A stretch of DNA of 64,000 nt from Liolophura sinensis (Eukaryota > Mollusca > Polyplacophora > Chitonida > Chitonidae), in NCBI RefSeq assembly GCF_032854445.1, contig NC_088301.1, forward strand, positions 30,490,402 to 30,554,401, given 5' to 3'. A model generated the notes under the pieces. That model made no database searches and was not told the origin of the DNA. It was given only the letters and a program-made list of their open reading frames with translations. The position numbers and the translations under genes were made by a program. Each line of letters starts with the position of its first letter. Within the stretch, counting starts at the first letter, position 1. Below, piece after piece: positions 1 to 12,400 of the stretch.

Positions 1-333
1 TTTTACAAAATGTTATTCTCATGAACAATCAGTCATAGTTTCTTCTGCTGTTGTTGTTGTTGTTCAGGTATTATTACACAAATGTGCATGACGGTGATTC
101 AGATAGGGGTTAATCAATCTGAGAAGCCACTTTCTGAGTTGATTTGAGTAGAATGAATCTGTGCGTCATCAGCGTATGTTGACATTCACACTTCTACAGC
201 TTGTTTATCACCTCCTATTTCCACTGTAACTGAGCATCAACTGTGCATGTAATCAGGCCTGGCCGAGATTCTCCCAGCCAGGGGCAGACAACCCATGTGA
301 GAAGAGCTGTGCCTTACATGTGGCACTGTCTGA
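1..333 (-). other. 3' untranslated region of the syd-1-like gene (partial)
   Basis: This stretch lies downstream of the stop codon at 336-334 on the minus strand. I see no AATAAA signal on the minus strand here (no TTTATT on the plus strand), so the transcript probably runs past the window edge. It contains a short (TTG)n run on the plus strand at about 46-64. No coding potential is seen. Confidence 0.6.
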
Positions 334-443
334 TTAACTGGCTGACGGTTCCTGACCCCCGACAGAGGGTACATCTGAGGGAGGTTTGGGAGAGGCCCTA
401 GTGTCTGAGGACACGCTGGCTTGATCTGTCACTGACAACATAT
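334..443 (-). CDS. syd-1: syd-1-like coding exon 5 (C-terminal tail, stop codon)
   Basis: The acceptor is a pyrimidine-rich tract ending TTTACAG (CAG at 446-444). The exon begins AT and completes the codon left by exon 4 (G|AT, Asp). It then reads 35 residues (1097-1131) to TAA at 336-334. The tail is polar and rich in Ser, Pro and Asp, with no recognised domain, as expected beyond a RhoGAP domain. The frame is dictated by the phase-1 end of exon 4 and is open only to this stop. An alternative AG lies 14 nt further in (GTGACAG), but it would break the frame. Homology cannot be used on so short a tail, so the call rests on splice signals and phase. Confidence 0.75.
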
Positions 444-3400
444 CTGTAAATAGAAAATTACAACAATTTCAACATACAGGCAAGACTGTACTCAGACTGT
501 TTTAATGGCTGTGAGGGTATCAGATCGTATGTATTAATGGTTACCTCTATTTCCATATATTGTTTTGGGTTTTGTTAACATAAAGTAAAGTTAACGTAGT
601 AACATTCAAAACATGCATATACTGAAGTTTCAAATCCCAGTACTCTGCCAATCCCCTTGCACAGAAAACTTTAATAGGAAAGCACAAAGAATGTCAACCT
701 GACCGTGTGTATACATGTAAATAGCTATTGACTATTTGATTTTACTTTCTGATTGAGGTTTTATGCTGTGCTCAAGAATATTTCACTTATATGACTGAGC
801 CAAGGGTACAACCCACCACCATCCACATGTTGCTTGTTGACTGATGACTAGACTCAGGATTGTGTAACGAGGCCAATATTTGACCCACAACAATCTGCAG
901 GTAGCTGGTAGACGTTCCCACATACGACACACCAGAGTGGAAGTGTTTAAAGAATACCATACTAGGAGCAGCACCAAAAGCAAGATTTTATGTCCCATTA
1001 TTCTGGCCTCTAAAAATTTTTCGGACAAATTTTCTTTATTTTTTTATTTGATTGGTGTTTTACGCCCTACTCAAAAATATGTCATTTATACGACGACGGC
1101 CAGCACTATGGTGGGTGGAGGCCGGGCAGAGCCCGGGGGAAAGCCATGACCATCCGCAGGTTGCTGAAGGACCTTCGTATGTACCGCCGGAGAGGAAGCC
1201 AGAATGAGCTGGAATTGAACCCAGAATGAGCTGGTGAGAGACTCCTGGGCCATTACGCTACGCTAGCGCGCTGTCCAACTGAACTACGGAGGCCTTCGGA
1301 CAAATTTTAGGTCAAATACCAGCTCAGTAATTTCTGCACAGTTATGACTACAGTGTAAATTTTATTAAAACTGTAACGACAGCTACATGTAAATCTACTC
1401 CTTAGTGATAAGACAAAAGTAGCGTACCACATACCGCCATCATCTGCCCAGATCTCCAGCAAGTACTTGAGCACTTCAATGTGTTTCTTGAGTTCGACCG
1501 GGAAGGAAGCTGCTGCCATACTACTGGGGGCTGGACACAGCAACACCGGGCCGAAACACACAGCAAGGTTGGACACGGTCATTTTGTTGGCCTCACTTTT
1601 CGAAGCAATCTTTCTCAAGTGATTTAGCACCAATGACATGGTATCCTGAAAGACAATAAAATCAAACTTATAAATTACAAATTTAAACCAAAGGGAATAA
1701 AGACAGAAAACATGTACTGTATTGAATTCATATTTTTAGAACAAATAATAGCACTGCTGAAAGTTAAAAGTTACATTTCTACCTGTTTTTTTTTCCAATG
1801 TCGATCCAAAATGGATCTTACAAAGAAAAAAGCAAGATGTATGTACTGAAACAGTCAACATGGTCAAACTGAACCATACATGTAATTACACAAACATATA
1901 AGCGTGTAACAACCTTCTGGCTTGGGATATATGTGTGTAAGCAATATCAATGAGCTTCACTCCATTCACAAAAAGTTCTCATTAAAATCAGACTCAAGAT
2001 GTCATCAAAATTGGAAGAAAAGCATGTAATCATTGCTATTGTGAGGATTTGAATAATACACAAAATTACAACTTTTTATGCACAACGATATACATAATAG
2101 CAATGTATCTCAGAAGGAGGCTGAATTCAAAGTTACTGCCCTTGGCCGGGTTGTTCAAAACTGTCTTAGACTTAACACCAGCTTTAACTTTAAGCCAAGT
2201 CTTCAGAAATTGTACTTGACATAAAAATAATTGTGTAACAGTGTATGAAGTGTGAACGAAATCTACTGCTGTTCCATTTGGTTTCTGTATAACTGCATTA
2301 GTTGCTGGATTTTGTTTAAAATCGTGAATATATGATGTGACTAAATACCAGTATTAGCTGATGCACTTTTGAATTACTGGGCCCTTGTCATTAGCTAAAG
2401 AAATTTCATCATTCTGAAACAGTATGATGCATAAATCTCTCTGTACAGTGTAACACTTAATCGTCCTGTTGTTATCACATCAAACAACAAAGACATACAT
2501 GTAAGTTCAACATGGTCTAAAGCTAATATATCTGTTTAATATATTTATTTATATTAACTGATTTTGAGCAAAAAAAAAGAAAAAAAAAACAAAGAACAAG
2601 TTTAAGTGCTCAACACTACTCAATCCTCACATATTTTCTCAGAAACAAATCAATGCCTCTGCAAAATGAGACACCATCATTTTACTCCTGTGCAAGAGGC
2701 AATCAGGCAATTTCTCACCAGTGGTATTCCCAAAGGGGCAATAACTCTGCATACAGCCACAAATTACTGTTGGCCTAGACATGAACATGCCAAATTCATA
2801 ACTCTCCCTGTCATCTGCCTGTGTTTGTGTTTTGCTTTTTCAGCTCAATATCTCATCAATCAGTTACCGCTTGTATGACAGTTGAGCAGTGCCAGTGGTA
2901 AGACTTGGCATCAGCCTAACTCCAGCAGCACATCAGGGCCAATCTGTGGGCCTTTATGTATTGTACACTGATGTGACTTGTACATATTCACATGTTGTAC
3001 TCAGGATGTCTATCATACGCCATTGGCATAAACATGGCAATCCATGCAGCTGGAAAATGCCTTCTACAGCTCCACAAGTTTGCCACTAGCTGCTGTGCAG
3101 AGTTTAAAGGCATCATCACAGCACTTCTGCATTTTCATATCCTATACACTTTGTGACTACGGTACATGTAAATTCTGTTTAGTTCTTCCCCATGGAAACT
3201 TTTGCAGCGACTTTTTTTGTGATGGTTTGACAGAAGAGGACGTTTTGGAAAGACATTCTGTACACTGATCAACTCACTAGGTAGGTTTTGGGTAGACATT
3301 CTCTATAATGATCAACTCACCTGCATTCTGTTAGCAACTCACCTGCTTGGTTTTGGGTAGATATTCTCTATACTGATCAACTCACGTGGTTGATCTTGGG

Positions 3401-6400
3401 TAGACATTCTGTGTACTGATCAACTCACCAGGTAGGTTTTGCATAGACATTCTCTATACTGATCAACTTACCAGATAGGTTTTGCGTAGACATTCTCTAT
3501 ACTGATCAACTCACCAGGAAGGCTTTGGGTAGACATTCTCTATACTGATCAACTCACCAGGAAAGGTTTTGGGTAGACAGACTGTGTACTGATCAACTCA
3601 CCAGGTAGGCTTTGGGTAGACATTCTCTATACTGATCAACTTACCAGATAGGTTTTGCGCAGACATTCTCTATACTGATCAACTCACCAGGAAGGTTTTG
3701 GGTAGACATTCTCTATACTGATCAACTCACCAGGAAAGGTTTTGGGTAGACAGACTGTGTACTGATCAACTCACCAGGTAGGCTTTGGGTAGACATTCTC
3801 TATACTGATCAACTCACCAGGAAAGGTTTTGGGTAGACAGTCTTTGTACTGATCAACTCACCTGGTTGGCTTTGGGTAGACATTCAAGAATACTGAGCAT
3901 AAGTTTGGCGCTCCCGTCTGGGTCGTCTGGTAGACGGACACTCAGCGCATCAAGAAGCATTTGATAGAGGGCGTTTGTCACCAAGGGTTCAGGCAGTTCA
4001 CGGAGGTAGTCTTTCAGAACACCTGAAACAAGTCAAGGTCACATGTTGGAACAATCATGTATGTGTAAGAGTTGGATCCCATGGTCTATAACAGGTCATT
4101 CCGGTATGCATGTTAAGTACGGTAAAACACAAAATTCCTGTGTCGTGTATTAGAATCAATGTTAAAGCAAATGTTATGGTTTCTGCTTCAAAAAGTACTA
4201 CATGTATGGAGCTGAGGTTTTGCATTCACATGTCTCCAAAAGGTTAGCTCTTATGTAGCTTTACTATCGTTACATATAGGGCATTAATCAGACTAATCTT
4301 ACATGTGGCTACCTTTCAAGACTTAGGTCTGGTACATGTATGACTAGAACACAGGACATCCACCCTGCCTGCCCACTTTGCCCTACACAATCTTGCAGAA
4401 GAACCCACCCCTCCTAATCACCATGATCATGGGAGTGTGATACACATACATGTAATACGGCACTTCCTGGAAATGTGTTCTCAGAAGGAAGAGATGGTCT
4501 AATTCATGTATATGTGTACAGCAATCACATGTTTTTTATTTTTAATTTATCTTTTCACCCTTTTTCTAAATGTAAAATAAGCCATATTGTACATTGCTGT
4601 TCCTTCTAAATGATTACATAACATAAGCATATGGACATGGTATCCATGAAACACTGCATTTGATAGAGGATGTATGAAAAAATGGTGCGAAAATCACTGA
4701 TCATCAGTATGCATGAGCCTGTGTCAAACAAGTTTACATTCAACTGGCTCAACTACCATGCTATTGGGCCTCACTAATGTCTGTTAAGAGTGTAGGATTT
4801 CGAAAAATAATTGACTATGATTATAGTCAATATGTGATTCTGGCCGTCAAGTTTCCTGCATGCTAGGTCTATGACATCAGGCGGTTCCCACAGCAAAGGT
4901 AAGAAATACAAGTGTGTGTCAGTGGTCACCATTACAGACGTGTTAAAACAACCTAGAGTGACAACCAGTCAAGATGTTACATGTACATATATGTGCAGCC
5001 AGGCCTACTCTACAGATTCCTGACCAGCAACACCATCATCATCCAGTCACTCAGAGCTTGATGTGGAACCAGATTTAGAGGCCAGAATACAAACATTTCA
5101 CTTTGTTGTTTTTCATTTCATTTTGTTTAATCAGAGGAACCATGTGCGATGTATGTGGTACATACATGTACATGTAAAACTTCACTCAGGCCAGCCATAA
5201 AATAATAAAGTCATTATCCAGCTGTTGGTCTGTTTACATGTACCTTTACATGTATATCAGTTTACCAATATGCATGTAGCATGTGTCACTCTTCAAGCCT
5301 CGTTGTATATTTTTTGTATATATTGTACGAATATTTTCTCAGGGAAAAATAGCTGTGCTGTTTACCTTATTATAACAGCTGCATGCCTGGAAATAATTTT
5401 TAAGATGAAAAAGAGCAAAATGGCAAATCTTCCAGCGATTCACATTATTAAAAAAGTTACTACATGTATGTTATTTATATGGCGGTTGTGTCCTGTACCA
5501 AACAGCTGGCCCACGTCAAAATACTGTTTGGTGAAGGACACTGTCTGGATAAAGATCTAGCCCATGTCATGCCAAATACAACTTCTCAACGTAAATTTAA
5601 TTCAAAATGATAGGACTAATATGTGAACATGTGTCTATAAAATCTCACTCTAAAACCACTGATACATGTATGTCACACTTTCTTGTCCTGCTGCTCATTT
5701 CCACGTTTGAGCTTGTTAGATACATGCAGAAGCTATGGTGTAATTTTAGTCACATGGCAGACTGACTTGCTCTGTGACCACTGCTGTCATGTTAGCCAGG
5801 TGCATGGCAGGTTATGTCAGTCCACAACGATTCTGAAGAAGGATCAGTACTTGTGACTTCATGACATGTCTTTTTGTTGGATCACACCCTCATGATGTTA
5901 TCCATACTGTTTCATTAGATGTACATACACGTTTCAAAGGGAGGTAATCTACTACACGTATACCCCTTTTATTATGCATCAGAATTTGTTTGATAGAAGA
6001 GAATACACGTACATGCACATTGCATAGTTTTTTCTTCCCTTACTGACTTAATAGTGACTTTGGAAAACCATCTCTACTCTTGTAGCCATTCAGGTCTAAG
6101 CTGTGAAGTCCAGTCCTCTTCTGTGAACATTTCATTCATTTTTGCTCACGTTTCAGGGAGCAAACATTCAGTGTGATGTCATGCAAGACTCAATATTTAG
6201 CAACAGAATAGTACACTCCAGGTAGAAATCCTATACCATTATTAAAGTATACATGTACATTTATGCTCATACTAAAATGAGGGAATTGAGAGATTAGTCA
6301 TCTCACTGACCAAATCACAGTTTAAGTTCATTTTAAGGACCTTGATTTGGACAAATCACCGAGAAAACATTTAATTGGGTAAATGTACCTGCTCAAGTAT

Positions 6401-9400
6401 TTGTACTTACCTGTCACAACATGAATATCAGACACATGATCAGGGGAGAGATCCACCGCTTTGGGGTTTATTTCAAAGGCTGTCCGCAATTCGGCCTTTC
6501 GCTTAGCCGAGCCACACAGTCTGTAAATGCCTACGGACTCCAAGCCTCGGGCTTCTATCTCATCTATACACTTTTTCACAAGAATAGGAACCTGCAAGCC
6601 AGAATTTTCACGGCGTATAACAGTCTCCAAATCCACCCCAAATAATGCATTTTTCTTCTGAGAAGGCAACCGCTGCAATGAAATTGCTGGTTCTTTGTAC
6701 GACATTTCCACATAAAGAATGCCCTTGGGTTCCATGTAGACTGCGAGTTTCTGGTTACGTGACTTTTCCCCCAGTCCAGGTAACAGTACAGATCCATGGA
6801 AACACAGGCGATGTCGGAAGTTTGGGTCCCAGTTGTAAACAAGGAATGAGAGCTCTTTTGAATTGTCTAATTCTAGGTCAAAACATTCATCCCAATCGAA
6901 ATTGACAGCACCAGTTCGAATCATAGTCCGAGCTTTGTTTTCGTTGTCAATGGCCACAACACAGTATAAGTCTCGCAGAGTTGTCCTGGAGGATTTGAGG
7001 CCTTGGCCTGTAAGAATGTGCACTCCCAGCATTCCATCCAGGCCGGCAATGCGATCCAGTTCCAGACGCTTACGCAGGTCAGCCTTGTACGGTTCATACT
7101 CCTCATAATCCAACTGAAGGGGCTTTTTGATCAGGTAGAGATCCTTGTATCTTGACACCGACTTGGCCAGACTTTTCCCATCTGTGTCGTACATGCGAGT
7201 TTTGTCCGGAGAGAGAGCACCAACTGTGGACGATTTGCTGACCCGACCTCCTTTAGGAGACTGCATCACAGACTTGGTTTTGTGTGGTTGTGGATGTTGT
7301 TGTTGATGTTGTTCCTGAGATGAATCCAGGCGATCCTCCATTTGGTAAGTCATGTAGCTCAGCAGGGAGTCGGCACTGTGCTTGCGGACCATGCGCGGTT
7401 GTAGGGTGCTGGCAGTGGTTTGTGCGGAAGTGGCTCGCCGTGACGGTGATGGGGACCCGCGCGTGGAAGCCCCGGATAAGGTGGCAGAGCTGTACTCCTC
7501 AGTGTCAGATGGGGTTCCTGATGAACGAGGCAGTGATAAAGGAACTGTCAAACATACAACAACACATACTCATAAATATCGTTTTCTCATCATGTATATG
7601 TACTTTAAACTTAAATCTTAAAGCTGCATGGGTCAATTCTACAAGCTTCTCTAACTTAAAAAAACAATAAAATAGCATATTCAAATGCAGCTAATTCTCC
7701 TGCAGCTTTATGCTTAAAGATGTTTGTCCTGCATCTGAACAATGGGGGCAGTTTCCTTTGGTCTCTGTCCCATTATAAACATGTCTTCAGAAACACTAGT
7801 ACCATGTGAGTACACTACATTAACACACCCCATTTCTGAAATATAAATGAAGCTCATTCATTTAACCTAGACTTAGACGGTAAATAGACAATTACATGCC
7901 TCGTTAAGTGTCCATGATTTTCCAAAGTTAGTAATTTAATATACCAGTATTACTGTGTTCCTGACCATCAGTTACAGACACTGTCATACTGTAAACCGCT
8001 CTGTACTGAAACAAAAGCTGCAGACCCATCACACAAACTGCTTGGAAGCTGTAAAATAGCAGGCCATTCTAGTTTTTTCTTGGTTGACTCATACCCAAAG
8101 TGAAGCATAAAGACAATTAAACATATGATTTATTTATTTATTTATTTGATTGGTGTTTTACGCCATAGTCAAGAATATTTCACTTATACGATGGCGGCCA
8201 GCATTATGGTGGGTGGAAACCAGGCAGAGCCCAGGGTAAACCCATGACTATCCGCAGGTTGCTGCCAGACCTTCCCACGTAGGGCCAGAGAGGAAGCCAG
8301 CATGAGCTGGACTTGAACTCACAGCAGCCACATTAAACATATGAAGGGAAACTGACAAATTTAGATTAGTGCATGTACATAAAACTTAAAGTCGTGGAAA
8401 TAATTCCTTTTTAATAACCTAATTCCTCACCCTATTCGCGCATGAAAGAGCAACTTTCAGGGAGATGTATGCACCTTTTCGATTTGATTTCAGGGACGAA
8501 ACTATATTGGTTGGGTTGACCAATTTCAAGACTTCACAAGAAGTATAATTCTACTTTCAGAATCAGTCTACACAGAAAAATATCTCTGATTATGCTTGAA
8601 TAAACACCTTGCAAACATGCAAGGAAGAATTACAGCACGTCTCGAATGGACTAGAGTACATGTATTTGAACAAATCTGTCTGTTGCAGGAGACAGATAAT
8701 AATAAAGATGTACCAATTTAGTCATACATGTACATGTCAGAATTAACCTGATATATTCATCTTATAACGGGACACTCCCCCCCCGCTCCCCTCCCAACAC
8801 CCTTGGACTGGTCAATCTACATTTGTAAATAAATCAGATCCGCTCCCTCCAATGTGTAATGCAACTTAAGCTGTTCATGCATACTGTATGCATTCATGTA
8901 CATGAGAAATGCCACTAATTCTAGACATTTGCAGTGTGTCATGTTGATCAGGTCATACATCACTGGTCATATAAGGTCACTTGATCTTACTATTAATATT
9001 TCTTCACAAAATATCTCATTCAATATGTCTACATTTCATTTTAGTGCATAATAATAGTAACAAGGCATTCAGAGAATCCCACCAGCTTGCCTGCTACAGC
9101 AGTCAACCAGACAATGGAATCAGAATAGAGATAAAAGTTGTAAAGTTTTGTGGGAAGTTTGTGCACAAAATTGAGGCAGTGGTCTATGATATGCAAATTG
9201 TGAACTGCATGCGGCAATCCGTGAACAATTCCAACGCTGTGAATGGCTGAGCAAATGTTGCCCTACGGTGGTAAAAAAACTTACTTGTGGGGTGTTCAAG
9301 TACATGTATTAAATTGCTGGATTGGTCTTCGATATGCAAATCACTTCCCATGATTGGCTATCCGTGTACTATGGGTGGCCATTGCAGCCCTCTGATTGGC

Positions 9401-12400
9401 TGAACAAATACTTAGTTGACAACAGTCACTGTCTGCGTGGATGGTTTAAACATTACGTCATAGCATAGGAAGGCACATGCATCGGCCAGTGTCATAGGCT
9501 CCTAGTACTAATAATATAGATGTGGAAAGCTTTCTAAAGACACTGTGTATACCAAATAAATTGGTATACACCAAGGTAAATTCTGACACTCTACAATTCT
9601 GGTCAAGTAGCTAGAGAGACTTATTTAGATAAGTGATTGCATAAGACACTGTAAGATGAAAGGTTTGTACAAATATGTGTTTACAGGAGTCAATCTGAAT
9701 GTGTTCACAAAACAGGAAAATGGTAAAATTGCCAGAGGAACCCATACCCTTCTTTTCTCCTACATGTAGGTAGGCATGTGAATAAAAATTGTAGCCCTAC
9801 ATGAAACTTTTCTTGATTACAAAAATGGTAAATCTGGCAAAGTCCATCAATAAGCAATAAAATCATAGCAACCCTGTATACAAGAAATTGTTGCCCTGCA
9901 GGGAGGCTTAATTTCTAGAGAACATAGTAAAGAAAACAAATTGAAGTTTATATAACTAATAAATTTTTGAACTGAAAGCCTATCAAATTAAAATCATTGA
10001 AAAACATTCACAACGCCTATAAAACTAAAATCAATAAAATAGTTCAACCTTCCATCAGTGAACCCTTTGTAGACGTACACAGGCGAAAAGAAATACAAAA
10101 AAAAAACACAAACAAAACAACTTTCTATCGCTGTATGTTGGAGATCCACGCATGATGACCATTATACAGGAGTTAAAAAAAGCTTAACCTGCCATCTGAG
10201 TATTATGTGCATTTATACACGATACCTTAAACCAGGGAACAAAAAAAAAAAAAAAAAGCCTAACCTTCAATCCATGTTTGACAGCCCAATATACAAGAGC
10301 TAAAAAAAAAGCTTAACCTGCCATCCGAGTAGGTGCATTTCCACACCATACCTTAGACTAGCAAGCAAAATAAAAAGCCTAACCTTCAACCACATGTATG
10401 ACAGCACAATACACAATCGCTAAAAAAACAACGATTAACCTTCCATACGAGTATATGCATTTACACACCACACCTTAAACTATTGAGCTTACCAACTAAG
10501 TTTAACCTTCAATCAATGAATCAGAGCCCATTATACATGTACAGGAGATAGTAGAAAAAACTTAACCTTCAATCCATGTACGAGAGTCCATTATACAGGA
10601 GCTAAAAAAAAAAAAAAGCTCAACTGGACACTGACACTTTTTCCTGCTCTCACAATACCTCGCCTTACTTTATACAAGCGAGCCAAAAATGACTCTTAGT
10701 GACTATTTATACATGTACCTCTTAGTGAACATAATGTCCCTGGCGTACACATGTACACAATGACACAGATGTCATGGATTCTGAACTACATGTACATGCT
10801 TCTACTGTACACACAAAGTACACACATGTACACAAGTTAACGCCCTATTCTGACAAAATGAACACGGGAAGAGATTGGGAAAATAGGAAAAAATTGGAAA
10901 TGAGATGGCTTGATTTCAAATTCTGGCTTAATCCATGCAAGTATCTGAACATGCACTCTGCATGTACATGCCTATTTCAGGAGTGCTTCCAATTACGACC
11001 ACACTTCACAAAAATGCCCTGGTTTCATCACTATAATACATACATGTAGTTAACATCTATATACTAAGTCATAAGGGTTCTAACTGCCTTTAATAGGCCA
11101 GATCGATTTAAATTTTGGTTTTTTGTGCAAAATGAATCTTGTTCAATTTTCCAACAAGGCTACATAAACAAAATTAAAACAAAAATCAAAATTAATCATC
11201 GGATTTGTTGGATGTGTGGACTGTCCCAGTTCCTGTTATAATTCATAATAAGTCATATAAATGTACAGAAAACCTTAAAGAACAGGAAAATCATATAATA
11301 CATTAACAGGGCTCGAAATCAGCACTGGTTCGGTGATCCGTACTACGATTTATATGTGATGTCAGACTTTGAACTTTGCGTCCATCGTCAAGCTGCATGA
11401 AATCAGTACACAACACAAATCTTTCTGAGTCAGGACCAGTGAACTTGTGGGTTGACCAACAGAACTCAGAGAGTACTGCTCTTAGTGTCCACTCTGACTT
11501 TCAAACCCTGATTATGATCGGACAAAGCGCAAATTTTGAATTTCTTTGTGTCAGGTTGCCTGTAAAACACAGAATAAAACTGGTGTCGTCTTACACAACA
11601 CTGAACCTCTGTACATGACGGGTGTTACAAGTGTGTGAATTACATGTACACGTACAGAGTAATCTTTCACCGGTCTTAGCTCCCAGGGTTCAGCCAGCTC
11701 TACATGGAGACTATTCATAATGGTACACGGATTGGCCAGGGGTCTAAGCTTATTCCCCCCTATCAGGCTTAAATTTGAAGCACAATCCATATGTCTGCAG
11801 GATTTCACTATACCCAGTCTCTTCAGTTCCTCTAATTGGCTCAATTATTGAACCGCCCTAGCATATTCCCTTGTGACTCACACACTATTGCTAAACATAG
11901 CTTCTCTGGGTCTATATGGGATCAAATGTTTTCTGCCAACTGCTGACGGTCCATTACACTAAACCATGCATGCCCTATGTACACTCTCAATATTGCGAAC
12001 ACAGATTTTAACACTGCAATTCTGTCAGCTTTTCAATGACAGTATGTTGAATATTTCTATGGTGCTTGATCCGTGTTCTTATTTGGCTGACTTATCTTAT
12101 GAATTTGATCTTATATACATAGTATGTGAAGGTACATGCAACTCTTTCTTTAGGGCTAATCCAGCGTTTTTCTTGTCTTTCCAAACAACATATTAACTGG
12201 TTTGTTGCATCATTAACTTGTACAAGTGTTTCTCCAGTATAATCATTCACTTATTTTATTAATCTGATTAGTGTTTTATCCTGTACTCAAGAATATTTCA
12301 CTCATTAGAAAGCGGCCAGCATTATGGTGGGAGGAAACCGAGCAGAGCCCGGGGGAAACCCACAACCATTCGCAGGTTGCTGCCAGACCTTCCCACGTAC

